Of a stretch of 64,000 nucleotides of DNA, positions 12,357 through 22,879 are shown piece after piece; position 1 is the stretch's first letter; the number at the start of each line of letters is the position of its first letter. The notes beneath the pieces are model-generated. The model ran no database searches, was not told the origin of the DNA, and saw only the letters and a list, made by a program, of their open reading frames with translations. The DNA is from Ifrita kowaldi (taxonomy: Eukaryota; Chordata; Aves; Passeriformes; Cinclosomatidae). Both the position numbers and the translations under genes were made by a program. Location of the stretch: assembly GCA_013398055.1 (NCBI GenBank), contig VZRS01012494.1, positions 186,001-250,000 on the forward strand, in the 5' to 3' direction.

Positions 12357-15300
12357 AAAAAAATGCTGTTTGCTTGGCACAAAAGCACCTTGCAGAAATC
12401 TGCTGCTTTTTCCAGCAAGTCTGTTTTAACCAAAACTAACAGAGAAGGTTCTTAGTTTGATCCCATGTGTGGCAGCTCTCTCAAAGCATGAAGCTTCTGC
12501 ATTTTGTTTCAGAGTAAACTCCTGTTAAGCTTTTCAAAACACTAGTTTGCATTTGTTTACTCATGTAAGAGTCATAACTGGACTGATACTGGCTGGTATT
12601 TGAAGATGAGACAATCATTTCTGTCAATCTAAAACCAAAAGTTTTAGGGAACTTATTTTGAAAAAAAAAGCCTGTATATTTTAAGGCCTTTTTAAAAAAG
12701 TTTTGTCACTTTTTGGTACAGAAGGAGCTTTTAAATCATTATATTTCCTGAAACAAATTAAGAAATTCTCTAATCTCACCTCAGCTTTTGCACTAACCCT
12801 CATGACTGTCCCCACAGGAGATGGAAGAGGACCTGAAGGGAGACCTGAGTGGGAATTTTGAAAAGGCTGTGCTGGCTTTGCTGGACCTGCCCTGCGAGTA
12901 CGAGGCCCGAGAGCTTCGGAAGGCGATGAAGGGTGCTGGGACAGATGAGTCACTGCTGATTGAGATTCTCTGCACACGAAACAATAAGGTTGGGACACCA
13001 AGTGTGACCTTCCTTAGGCAGCAGGGCAAAGAGCATCCCTGGGAGGAGGAGGAGGGACCAGACCAGCTTCCGTGGCTGAAGTGCCTCTTGCCAGTGTTTG
13101 CAGCAATACGCTTGCCATATTAGAGCTGAAACTCTAAAAGGATTTAAGACCAATATAATTCACATTCCTTCCTTTCTCCTACTCCTATCTGCCTTGGATG
13201 GCATGGAGGCAGCACTGGTGAGAAAAATCCCTGGATACATGTTAAAGGCAGCTTTGGCAATACTCTGATGGTTCAGAGGTACAGGAACACAACCCTAGTG
13301 AAAAAAAACATTAGCTCTTGCCTAAATGCAGGGAAAACCAGAAGGACACCTGCATGAGTCAGGTACCCCTCAAAGTGCTGTCCTCAATGGGGAACTGGGA
13401 ATTCATGGCTTCTCCCACCCCCCTGGTTGCTGCCCCTCATACAGTACAGGCATGGTGCTGACTTGTTGATGTTTTGTCTACTCATTTATTTAATAATTAA
13501 TAAGATTATTTTATTTATTTGATTATTACTTTATATATTTTTTTGTTTTCCTAGGAAATTGTAAACATAAAGGAGGCCTACAAACGTTGTAAGTAGTTCT
13601 GTCTTTCAAACACCTTTACTTAAATCCTTTCTCACTGGTTGAACTCTTACTGAACTCTTTTTCTTCCCAGTGTTTGATAGGGATCTAGAATCTGATGTTA
13701 AAAGTGACACCAGTGGCTCCCTACGGAAGATATTAGTCATGGTGTTAGAGGTAAGGCTGGGGACTTTCCTCTTGTGCAGCTGCCTGACAGAGATATTTCC
13801 TTTTTTCCCTGAGTAATCATAATAAGTATTGGCTGGTATTTATAATAATGCAGTTATGATATGTAAAATAATAATGAGGTAATTACAGTAAACAAAAGGC
13901 ATTCTTCAGTACAAGAGCCTTTCATATCTATGGCTTTTTAATATGTACAATTTCAGTTTATGAAGCCACAGATAATTTTATAAATATTGATACTTTGAAA
14001 ATAACAGGATTGTTTTACTGTTATTTATACCATGGTAAAGGCTAGAATACTCATTTGAGGTCATGGCCACATTATTCTGAATTTTGCCCCAAACCATGAA
14101 ATTTTATTTCCATCTCAGCTAAGCATTTTAGAATTCAGATAGATACAGAACAACTACGAAAGAGATTGCTGTTATGTTAGTTTTTCATTCATCAAAAAAA
14201 GCATGTTTTCCATTAGAACAGACTTTATTTTAAACCCCTTTCATGAAATAAAGCAGAAAATTAATATCTTCATAAAGATACATTATAACTAAGAAAAATA
14301 GGAGCCCATCTAGAGATGCAATGTGGTGGCCATTCTGATCTGACAGCCCTGGGAAATTAAAAGACTGAATAAATACAAGAAGCTTTAAAGATGTAACAGT
14401 CACATCATTAAATGCATCACAGTTAAGATTCTCATTCTGGGAAGCATTGATGCAGCTCTCTTCAACCTCTTGTATACTTTCAGGAGTGGCAAGTACATCT
14501 ATTTTTTTTTTCATAGATCAGTCCTTCATAGTTTCTCCCAGGGATGACAGTGTTGGTGAATGCTCAGAGTATGTAGGTTAGTCAGGAAAACATTTCACAG
14601 TTACCAGGGCATATCGAGCACCGTGAAAACCATCAGCACTTCAGTGCAGGTACTGGGAACCGTCCTGCTCCAGAGGCATCAGGGTTGCGATCTCGTTAGG
14701 GCCCCAGCACACAGCACACAAGGCTGGGGGATAAACCCTGCACAGAGGGCTCACGGCTGAAGGCAGCGAACCCAGGGGCTGCGGGGAACATCAGTCCCAC
14801 CGTGCCCATCACCGGGCTCGTGTCAGCAGATGGCAGCAAAACTCCAACCGAAATATCTGCTTGGGCCACGAGCTGAAATGTAACCAGCACTCGGTCTGCT
14901 GTTTTACACGGTGCTCTCCTTTTCTGCAGGCAACCCGAGATGAGACCCAACAGGTCAATGCAGAGCTTGCAGAGCAAGATGCCTCAGATCTGTATAAAGT
15001 AAGTGCAGTTGTTCAAAAATCCCTTTTTCCTCGTGCTGCGCACCAAGGGCTGCCTCGGGGGGACTAAACACACCAACCAAGGCGGGCAGGGGCTGCAGCT
15101 TGGTGAATCAAGGGCTCTGGCTGACTTCATGTCTCTACTATGTATAAACAAGTGCTTCCAAGGAATAACATGTGATTTTGAAGGCAGGAGAAGGCCGTTG
15201 GGGAACAGAGGAGCTGGCTTTCAATGTGGTCCTAGCAAAGAGAAGCTATAGCCAGCTGAGAGCTACTTTTCAAGCCTATGAAAAGGTGAGTTATTATCTT

Positions 15301-18300
15301 CTGCAATGTGGGTTGCATAGGCCCTGACATATAGGTCCAGACCCTACAATGACATGTAATGATCTGAAGAGCTTTTTCCACCCTAAATGATTCTATGTAG
15401 TGGACAATCCTTTATCTGCCATTTTATAACTTCTTGAATGCTTTAAGAATCTTGGAAAACATACTTCTACAACTGTATCCTGAGCTTACAGGATAGGTGT
15501 TTTACAGGAGAAGCTGTATCTCTGCCAGCGAAGGACCCATTCCCCTTCATAACCTACACAATATTCAGCCAAATAAATGTCACAATGTCTATTCCTTCCC
15601 ACAGCTGCACAGCAGTAGGTACCCCTCCTCCTGCAGCAAAGGGACAGGTTCACAAATGCCTGCCTGAAGGAAGGATTTGCTTTTCTGGTCTTTTCCCCTC
15701 CTTCTCCTAAACAGACCCTGGCAAAGTGTCTCCTCCTGTTCCCCCCACTTCACACACTCATATTGGCTGAGGAGAAGCTTATCTCCAGCCTTTTCCTCTC
15801 TGCCCACACTGGGCAGATGGCCTGTGCAGGTGCTTTGCTGTGCTTTCCCCTGCCTCCAAACATAAGGCAAAGTAGGCAGCAGGATCCTGGCTGTTTAGTA
15901 CTTCTCCTTGTGTCACCCAGCAGGGATATTTTATTCATGCCTGGACCTGACCTGATATGGAGATACCTTGCTTGGAAATTACCTCAGAAAGTCAAAGCAA
16001 TGGGAGATCCAAGGTCCTTCTCCTGGCAGCAAGGTGGAAGCTCAAGCAGTGACATTTATTCTCAGGAAAGGGTTCCTCTCCAGCCTCTGGCTCACAGTCC
16101 TGAACTCTTGAGTTCATCAGAAAACTGTAGCCTTAGGCACTGAAGATGAAAAGAGCTCCAGTCAAAGCCATATTTCAGTGTCAGCATAATAAGGAACCAA
16201 TAGTTAGAAAAATGTTTGCTGCTTAATCCAAGTTTTGGGTTGTTGCTGGCAGAAGAACAAACCCAGTCACAAACTGATACTCTCTCCCTTGCAGTGGCCC
16301 AAACCCTGGGGGCTCAGTTAAATGCTCCAATAGCCAAGCTACCTTGGCTTTTTGATTCCTAAAGCCAAGCAGATCAGGTTGCCCAAACCAATCCACCACA
16401 TCCTGCCTGGCTGCACTCAAAGTAGAAGCAGGCCAAGATTAGAGCCCAAATCTTGCAAACATGCCCTTCTCTTCAGCTGGAGAGATATATAGGGCAAGAT
16501 CTAAACCAGGCTGGTGGTTTGCAGAACTTAAGCCCTAAAGCCTCACATGGTGCCCTTGCTGCCTTGTACACAGAGTCTCCCAGCTCTGACCTAAAAGTCA
16601 GTCTTGAATCATGCAGGGACATCCTGATAGGCAAAGCAGAGCAAAGTAAAAGCCTTTGAGATTCCTGAAGTTCACAAAAGTCAGGATAAACTCTGTTTTG
16701 AAGAGACAGTCTGCTTCTCCCCTTCCCTACAGAATAATACAAAAACTTTGGGACAACTGCGGTGCTTGTAAACTTTGCCTGGGAAGCCAAAGACAATAAG
16801 TAACAGAACTTCACAGAGTTGGTAAAGTTCCAAAAATTATCTTATTTGTGTGGGAGCCATCCAGACCATTTGATAGAGGGGACAGAGAAAGCGTGAACAG
16901 TTTCTCCCAACCAGGGGTCACTCAAGAAGAAGCTGCAGCTTCTTTGTCCTAAAGCTGTCAGATACCTGCATGATGTAGGTTATCCATCTCTTAACCACTG
17001 TGCCTTACCTGGCTGCATAGACCTTCTCTGGTGCCAGTGGATCTGTGAGCACTTACACCGGAAGAGAACTACATTTGTCCTCGAATTACTCTGTTGGAAA
17101 GGCTCTAAAGGATCTGGATTGACCTTTTGCCATTGGATCCCAAATCTGATGCTGGTTTGGACAGTGGGAAGACATGTACAGACAGAAGCTCTTATGGCTC
17201 CTTTTTGTTCCCACAGGTGTGTGGGAAGGACATAGAAGAATCCATTAAAAGTGAAACATCTGGAGATCTGGAGAAGGCTTATCTGACTCTAGGTAAAAAG
17301 CAATTGTTTCAAGACCTTTCTTTTCTAGTTCTTGCCATAGCCTGACATTGGTTGTTGGGGGTCTGTGTACAGCCTGGCAACAGCCATTGAGATACCCCTA
17401 AACTGAGCTGCCATATCTGCCAGGAAAAAAAGATACCGTTTTCAGCAGTGATTAGGACTCCTTGGTTTTAGAAATGAAACTTGCTAGACACAGCTCCTTT
17501 CCACATAGCTAAATTATTTGCCCTCTAATACAAGGTGGTCACCTCCAAGATGGCCCTGGGACCATGCTGGTGATAACTTCCAGCAAATGCTTGGGGATCA
17601 TGAGAAGATGCAGAGTGAGCAGCTACCCCAAGAATAGATGGGCAAGAGGAACCCCATAGGGGCAAATGCTCATTCTCATTCATGTCATTTTCACTGTGGA
17701 ATGGCAGAGTACTCAGTGCTGGTAATCTCACTGTGTAACACACTGTCCTTGTGGAAAAATGTACATCCCCATTCAGACTCCAAGATTTCTCCTTGCATAC
17801 TGACAGCAGATCAGTCTCGGAATAAAAGCCCTGCCATCTCATATGTCTAAGCATAAACACTGGAGCTTCCTTTTCTTTCTTACTTACTCTGGTTGAAGTT
17901 GTATCACAAACTGTAAGTGTACAAGTGTAATGAGGCCTCTTACTGTTTTCTTTAGTCAGCTGTGCCAAAGACTGCCCAGGTTACTTCGCCACACTTCTGC
18001 ACAAGTCAATGAAAGGAGCTGGGACTGATGAAGAGACCTTGATTCGCATCCTTGTGACCAGGGCTGAGGTAGGGTACCCTGTGTCCTGTAATGCCTCACA
18101 TCAGCTCTGGGAGAAATACAAATGTAGAGGGTATGGAGTGAATCCTGATAGATCATGTGCTCAGCAAACCCTTTTCAGCCCAGTGACATCAGTGGTCACA
18201 CTCTGCTTCTGTACCCAGGCAACTCTAATTTTGATATTGCATCTATTTCTGTTTTCAAAGGAACTAAACCAGGAAGCATGCAGGCAATTTCAAGTGGAGT

Positions 18301-19375
18301 CAACTGTACCTGGTTAAAACAAACCCATGGGGAGGTCTGGCCCCAGAAGGATGTGTAAAAGTAATTCCTAGTTAATTGATGATAAAGCAGCAGTTCCCAA
18401 TTTGAGAATTGCTTATAAACATATGTTGCCAATTTTCTCTGATTCCAGCTGAGAAAAACAGATGGGGAGGCGAGAAGAAAAATAAAAAGCCAAAGGAGTT
18501 AATTGTCATTTTAAGGAGCACAGAATTTCACAAGACATTTGAGATATTTAAGCACAGTCTTTAAATCTTCCTTCTAAGCTGTGTAGGTTGTAATCCCAGG
18601 GCTTTTTCAATTGACACGGAGGAGGAGCTTTTCACAGGGATGAGGAAAGCATATTTCTCAATGATCCACAGTGTGAAAAATTAGGCTCCAGGGTATCCTC
18701 TCTATTAAGACACAGTCCAGTCATTATAACATTTAAAACCCACAGTGATAAAGATCAGACCTGTGCTTTAGGTGCCTTTTCACAAGAAAGCTCAAGACAA
18801 GGAGATTATTTCTCCCCCTGCCTAGTAACCAGAAAATTACTTCTATGGGTGGAGAAAAACACTTTTAGCCATACTCCTAGGAAGTGCCTCTTTCCCTGTT
18901 TGTCACCATGGGATGACCTCAGGAGTTCACAGCGACCTGTGTGAGGTTTTTCCAGTACCAAGGCTGTGCTGGCACAGCACCACTGGGCAGAAATTCTCCC
19001 AGCCACCTGGCATAGCTTTCCATGCAGGTCCTCTTCACAGATAGCATCCCCTCATCACCATCTGACATGGGCTTACCTCAAATCAGAATGTTAAGCTGAA
19101 AGTCCTCCAAGATTTTTAGACCTCCTGCGTTCCCCTCTCCTACTCCCACTGGGTGTGGTGGGCCTTGAATGAGACCCCAGGGGCACTGGTAGGAGCAGGG
19201 CATATTACTCAGAACATTCACCACTCTTCTAAAGAAGCTCTTGGTGTCTCCTCAGAGCGACCTGCCAGCAATAAAGGAGAAGTTCCAGCAAATGTACAAG
19301 AAGCCATTAGCTGAAGCTGTCCGATCTGACACCTCTGGGGACTTCAGAAAGTTGCTGCTGGCAATTTTGCACTAA
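8655..19375 (+). CDS. ANXA13: ANXA13, annexin A13 (10 exons; first exon not in window)
   Basis: Annexin A13 is a Ca2+-dependent phospholipid-binding protein of epithelial membranes, and its N-terminus is myristoylated in known orthologs. The coding join is 8655-8733, 11002-11096, 12818-12988, 13555-13588, 13671-13750, 14930-14998, 15184-15285, 17217-17292, 17956-18068 and 19256-19375. It gives 312 residues in one unbroken frame, against 316 for the human short form, so only a few N-terminal residues are missing. The annexin Ca2+ loops are visible in all four repeats: KGAGTNE (about residue 24), MKGAGTDE (95), GEGRWGTEE (178) and MKGAGTDE (254). The protein ends in FRKLLLAILH, close to the family C-terminus. 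Exon phases are mutually consistent throughout. KLHL38 lies downstream on the same strand, as in other vertebrates. Identity rests on recognising the protein. Confidence 0.95.
8734..11001 (+). other. ANXA13 intron 2
   Basis: A GTAAGA ... TTTTTCAG intron of about 2.3 kb. It contains an 18-base tandem duplication at 10183-10218 and no other structure I can name. Confidence 0.9.
10183..10218. repeat. 18-bp tandem duplication
   Basis: Two adjacent copies of gtgcaagcatctgtttat, with a single A/G difference between them. It lies within an ANXA13 intron. Confidence 0.85.
11002..11096 (+). CDS. ANXA13: ANXA13 exon 3
   Basis: It lies between a CTTTTTCAG acceptor and a GTATTT donor. It completes the split Gly codon and encodes TNEKKIIEVLSSNTSEQRQQ and then IKQKYKSLYSK, the body of annexin repeat I. 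The Ser-Glu-Gln-Arg-Gln-Gln-Ile segment is a hallmark of annexin repeat helices C and D. It ends in phase 0. Confidence 0.95.
11097..12817 (+). other. ANXA13 intron 3
   Basis: An intron of about 1.7 kb ending CCCCACAG. It contains the TG dinucleotide repeat at 12325-12353. I saw nothing else. Confidence 0.9.
12325..12353. repeat. (TG)n microsatellite
   Basis: About fourteen uninterrupted TG units inside an ANXA13 intron. Confidence 0.97.
12818..12988 (+). CDS. ANXA13: ANXA13 exon 4
   Basis: It follows the acceptor CCCCACAG and encodes 57 residues: EMEEDLKGDLSGNFEKAVLA, then LLDLPCEYEARELRKAMKGA, then GTDESLLIEILCTRNNK. It carries the end of repeat I and the Ca2+ loop MKGAGTDE of repeat II. 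The protein homology ends sharply at Asn-Asn-Lys, where the next base pair is GT, but that donor is GTTGGG, weak at positions +3 to +5. The following exon begins with Glu-Ile as expected, so this boundary is well supported in spite of the weak donor. Confidence 0.93.
12989..13554 (+). other. ANXA13 intron 4
   Basis: A 566-base intron with a weak GTTGGG donor and a T-rich acceptor tract ending CCTAG. The frame stays open for 135 bases into the intron without annexin similarity. Confidence 0.88.
13555..13588 (+). CDS. ANXA13: ANXA13 exon 5 (34 bp)
   Basis: A very short exon encoding EIVNIKEAYKR plus the first base of a Leu codon. It lies between TTTTCCTAG and GTAAGT. It matches the annexin motif Glu-Ile...Ile-Lys-Glu-Ala-Tyr in repeat II. 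Confidence 0.93.
13671..13750 (+). CDS. ANXA13: ANXA13 exon 6
   Basis: It is only 82 bases downstream of exon 5, after the acceptor TTCTTCCCAG. It encodes LFDRDLESDVKSDTSGSLRK and ILVMVLE. Asp-Val-Lys-Ser-Asp-Thr-Ser-Gly is the conserved annexin segment at the end of repeat II. The donor is GTAAGG. Confidence 0.95.
13751..14929 (+). other. ANXA13 intron 6
   Basis: An intron of about 1.2 kb from GTAAGG to TTTTCTGCAG. It is AT-rich in its first half and GC-richer near the acceptor. I saw no other feature. Confidence 0.9.
14930..14998 (+). CDS. ANXA13: ANXA13 exon 7
   Basis: It encodes ATRDETQQVNAELAEQDASD and LYK, the linker and start of repeat III. It has a strong acceptor (TTTTCTGCAG) and donor (GTAAGT), and both ends are phase 0. 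Confidence 0.93.
15184..15285 (+). CDS. ANXA13: ANXA13 exon 8
   Basis: It encodes AGEGRWGTEELAFNVVLAKR and SYSQLRATFQAYEK, including the repeat III loop Gly-Glu-Gly-Arg-Trp-Gly-Thr-Glu-Glu. The acceptor (TTTTGAAG) has a poor pyrimidine tract. It is still the only AG that keeps the frame with exon 7 and includes the conserved Ala-Gly-Glu-Gly. The donor is GTGAGT. Confidence 0.92.
15286..17216 (+). other. ANXA13 intron 8
   Basis: An intron of about 1.9 kb. It holds a CR1 3'-end relic near 15355-15410 and otherwise nothing I can name. Confidence 0.9.
15355..15410 (+). mobile_element. CR1 LINE 3'-terminal remnant
   Basis: The sequence reads 'taatgatctgaagagctttt' and then 'tccaccctaaatgattctatg'-like bases in the sense orientation of CR1. 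This is its 3' end with the characteristic ATTCTATG terminal octamer. It is short and old. Confidence 0.7.
17217..17292 (+). CDS. ANXA13: ANXA13 exon 9
   Basis: It follows GTTCCCACAG and encodes VCGKDIEESIKSETSGDLEK and AYLTL plus one base of a Val codon. Ser-Glu-Thr-Ser-Gly-Asp-Leu is the conserved end of annexin repeat III. The donor is GTAAAA. Confidence 0.94.
17293..17955 (+). other. ANXA13 intron 9
   Basis: A 663-base intron ending TTTCTTTAG. I see no feature in it. Confidence 0.9.
17956..18068 (+). CDS. ANXA13: ANXA13 exon 10
   Basis: It encodes SCAKDCPGYFATLLHKSMKG, then AGTDEETLIRILVTRAE, the first half of annexin repeat IV with its MKGAGTDEETLIRI Ca2+ loop and the Val-Thr-Arg-Ala-Glu helix. 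The donor is GTAGGG. Confidence 0.95.
18069..19255 (+). other. ANXA13 intron 10
   Basis: An intron of about 1.2 kb ending TCTCCTCAG. I see no recognisable element in it. Confidence 0.9.
19256..19375 (+). CDS. ANXA13: ANXA13 exon 11 (last coding exon) with stop
   Basis: It encodes SDLPAIKEKFQQMYKKPLAE, then AVRSDTSGDFRKLLLAILH, then TAA at 19373-19375. Val-Arg-Ser-Asp-Thr-Ser-Gly-Asp-Phe-Arg-Lys-Leu-Leu is the classic annexin repeat IV C-terminus. The length agrees with the family end point. Confidence 0.95.
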   Translation, partial: SDLPAIKEKFQQMYKKPLAEAVRSDTSGDFRKLLLAILH

Positions 19376-19590
19376 AAGCCCATCAAGAATGAAGAGGCAT
19401 GCTGAGCAGCCATCTCTTGATTAGTTTCCAAAAAAGCATCCAAAAAATGTGGCATTAGCACAAAGAAAAAAATCCAATTTATTTTCTTTCCAGCTGGGAA
19501 ATATGTTGCCAAGTAATGTTGGACATGAGGTTTATGTTATGGCTATCTTGCCAAATGCCCTTAAGCAATAAAGACATGTTGAAAAAACTA
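19376..19590 (+). other. ANXA13: ANXA13 3' UTR
   Basis: The untranslated end of the mRNA, taken to about 20 bases after the AATAAA at 19567. It is only about 215 bases long. The cleavage point is an estimate. Confidence 0.75.
19567..19572 (+). promoter_or_regulatory. ANXA13 polyadenylation signal AATAAA
   Basis: A canonical AATAAA 192 bases after the stop codon, followed by a T/G-rich stretch (gacctctttgtgtttgc) suitable as the downstream element. Confidence 0.85.
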
Positions 19591-20119
19591 GATCTAAATT
19601 GACCTCTTTGTGTTTGCATATGTGGAGGAATCTTCTGGCATTGTTTCTTCTGGGTAGATTTTCTGTCTTTCTCTTATTCTGAAGATTATCCCTGTTCTTT
19701 CCTCAATTCAGTGAATGTCATGTCATGCCGTTACAGTCCTGCCAAGAGAAAACGGATAGTAATTTCTTCTCAGCTCATTATCACAGCTCTTTAAACAACC
19801 TGAGGGCTGTGAATTAATGATTTAAGTCAGGCCCTGATTAAAATCCTGCTGTCAACAGGGAAGGCCAGAGTGATTTCCCTATCTGTGAGTTACCCTCTCA
19901 GCACAGTCACCTCCTAAATTACCCCATGAAGAAGATAAGGACTTGTAGTCCCCACCAGCACCACCTCCTGGGATATGGCGGAGGAGCATAGCAGGGGAAG
20001 AGGTGGGTGTTTTGTGAGGTAGGTCTGTCGGACAGGGAAATGCTGTTCCCAAAGAGGAAGACATGAGCCTCAGGGCAGCTGCATGGTCTTCATCCTGGGA
20101 TGTTTCCAAGACCCGACCG

Positions 20120-20245
20120 AATAAAACTCTGAGCAACTTGGTCTGATCTCATGGCTCACCCTGCTTTGAGCAGGAGCTTGAATTAGAGACCACTGGAGGT
20201 CATTTCCTCCCTGAATTACCCTAAGATCTTATAATCATATGAGAG
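20120..20245 (+). mobile_element. CR1 LINE 3'-end fragment
   Basis: The order of blocks is CR1-like in sense orientation: 'gagcaacttggtctgatctc', a TTTGAGCAGGAG block, a gagacc..ctggaggtc block and a final agatcttataatca. Many bases have diverged, so the element is old. Confidence 0.7.
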
Positions 20246-21689
20246 AAGATGTAGATGAAAAATAATATAACAGAACCTGACAAGTAAGAAGAGGAGAGTG
20301 AAGAATTTATGTCAAGGAGAGGGGTTCATGAGTGTTTCCCTTTGTCCAGCCCCTTCCCCCTTTTGGGTGCACCACCACTCTGCATGATGAAGGGTCTTTC
20401 AGGGCCTCTGAGGTGTGATGACTGACGACTTCAAATTCCCATTGAAAACAGTATTTCTGAAAAACTGGACCTGTGTTTCCCCTCTTGGATCAATGTCACA
20501 GCAGTAGCACCTGGCCATCTAGTTGTAAGATGGGGCAAGATAAATAGGAGATGGGAAAGATGTGTGGCTTTTAAGAACAATGATTGGTGTCTCACACAGG
20601 TGTAATGGGATGTTCTGACATTTTAAAGGCCTGATCCTTCTTTGGCAACATTTCTAGCCACCTAAAAATATCAGGGGCAGATCCTGAATGCCTGAATGCC
20701 TTTATCACAGATATTTTAATGTTCAGACCCAGCAAGAGCAGAGCACTGTAGGATCTAAGTATCTTCTTGTTGCTGTTGCCATGGGTCTTGTGTAACCAGA
20801 GACTATAGGAAGGATAGATGAAGAATCTACTTTGGTGTTCAGTGATAGGGTGATACTTTATCCCCCAGCACACTGTATGCTCAGACCAAGATAAGCTGGC
20901 AGGTACCCATTCTCAAATGATGTAGTTTGAAGAAAAAGCCAGCGGGTGTCTGAAATACACATGAAGTAGCTGGTTTAGGCAAAGGATTTGTTTTTAAATA
21001 TTCCAACAAGAGTGCCCAAAGCTGTATGAGTGGTTTCTGTGAAACCTCTAGAAGCTCAGCACTCCTTAAACCGGCTACATCCTTATTTAATGTGAAGCAC
21101 ATAGCTTTGGCAGCCAAATTTATTTTTGCCTGAAGACTGTTTTAATTAACGCTAGTAGGTCATTCTGACTAAAGAAGAGTGCAATTGCTTTCATCTTAAT
21201 CTTTCACTCTTTAATTAGAGATTGGCCTGAAACCCAGCCAGGAGCCCACACATCTTCACACCCACATATACTGGGCCAAAGTCATTATTGAATTACATGC
21301 TGTACCTCTCTATCTGTACACAATGCAAACAGTGACTCTTGGGAAGTTGCTCTGTGACTCCGATGCTGTAAAAATTGTCCCCATGCCTCTATAAGTTTAG
21401 ATCAGAGGGTCAAGACCAGTATCTGCAGATGTAGCCTGTTACCCTTGCCTACAAAATCAGAACCAAATCCAGATAAGTATCATACCAATGTGAATGGCAG
21501 CTGTGGCAATGGCACTCTGGGAAATCATGCTTGCTAAGCAGCTAAATAGAAAATTAATAACATAATAGTTACAGAGGAAAGAGAGAGAAGGATCGTAAGG
21601 ATATCTGGACTTAAAAGAATAGGAAGAAGATCAGATAGTTGACAACTAGCAGCAGCAGAAAGAAAGACTTTTCTCTGGGCAAGAGACAG

Positions 21690-21850
21690 CATTCACAAAT
21701 TGCAACAAAGGAAATTTCTATCAGATATATGGAAGCAGATTGTCCAGAGACGTTGTGAAATCTGCATCCTTCCAGATGTCAAAAGTTCAACTGGACAAGT
21801 CCCTGAGCAACCTAATGTTCTCCCAGCCCAACCAGCCACCACTGGTGCCT
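21690..21850 (+). mobile_element. CR1 LINE fragment
   Basis: Sequence such as 'attgtccagagacgttgtga', a ccatcctt-like block and 'caactggacaagtccctgag' followed by caacct matches the region about 150 bases before the CR1 3' end. It is truncated and diverged. Confidence 0.7.
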
Positions 21851-22304
21851 GGGGCATCTTCCCATCCTCTCCACGGTATCTGATTAATTATGATCCCTGT
21901 AACTGTCTCCTTATACAATGAGGAATGTTAATCCTGGGTTTTGTTACCTCTCCCAGTTTTATTAAGACCGTAATAAGGGATATTTTTTCTTGTCCCCTAT
22001 CAATTTAGACTGGGTGAAGGGATGATCTGTCTCTTGATGACTGTGGGGGCTGGTAGTCATTGAGACAGCGCACGTAACACTGAATAATCTCAGTGAAGTC
22101 TCTCTCTGCCTTGAACAGTCCTTGTTCTTTATCCATATTTGTTCATTTTCACCTGAATTGTAATAGGATCAGTGTATGAGTTTTAGAAGTTGTCTGACAT
22201 CACCAATTGCTGTGCACCTGCCTGCTGGCTGGTCAGATTACAGGTTTTTTCCACTCTGTTGCTTAGTGCATGATAATAGACATTTCATCATCCCATTGCA
22301 TTAA

Positions 22305-22385
22305 AACATAAGAAGAGCAGCTCTGGGTCAGATCAAAAGTTCAATCACCGTAATCCCAAAACTGAACGATCCCAAACAGTTAAGG
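22305..22385. mobile_element. Possible ancient CR1-type relic
   Basis: The block 'aacataagaagagcagctct' then gggtcagatcaaaagttcaatc resembles a widespread reptile and bird repeat (acataag...ctgggtcagaccaaaggtcc). It is a weak match by eye. Confidence 0.4.
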
Positions 22386-22869
22386 AGAAAGAGCAGAAGG
22401 AGTATATAGCATTGCAACAACATGTTCATTCTTTGGTAGATGCTTCTATTTTCTAGAAATTGGCCACAGATGGAGTTTGTACAGCAGCAATTGTAGAGGG
22501 TCGCAGTTTTTAACAGCCCCCAATGGCTCCAGCCCATCAAGGGCTATGGGGCACCTGCAGCATCACATCCCACTGTGCTGCTGGGTCACATACCCTGTGA
22601 ATGAGCCCACTTTCCCATTTGTACGTGGTATTCAGACAAGACCATTATCTGTGGTTCACCACTGGTTCAATGGTGGTTCAGTCAATAGCATACCTCCCTA
22701 GAAAACCTGCCTCAAAAGCTCATTCAGAAACAGGTTTTATGTGACAATTTAGACTGTCCCACAGCAGAAACAGCTCTACTCTCTCAGCAAGGCTCATGCT
22801 CCCTCTCCCCCCGCCTACAGTGGGGGCCATGCAGGACATACTGTCTTTGGCATGAAAGTGATTTCTGGT

Positions 22870-22879
22870 CTATTTATAA
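22870..22879. promoter_or_regulatory. Candidate MEF2 site
   Basis: CTATTTATAA fits the MEF2 consensus YTAWWWWTAR exactly. It lies about 2.7 kb upstream of the presumed KLHL38 start. KLHL38 is known mainly from muscle, so a muscle element would make sense, but one short motif can occur by chance. Confidence 0.3.

Noticed and set aside
12989..13123. Open-frame extension after ANXA13 exon 4 as coding
   Set aside because: Annexin similarity stops at Asn-Asn-Lys and resumes at 13555, so the extension is intron.
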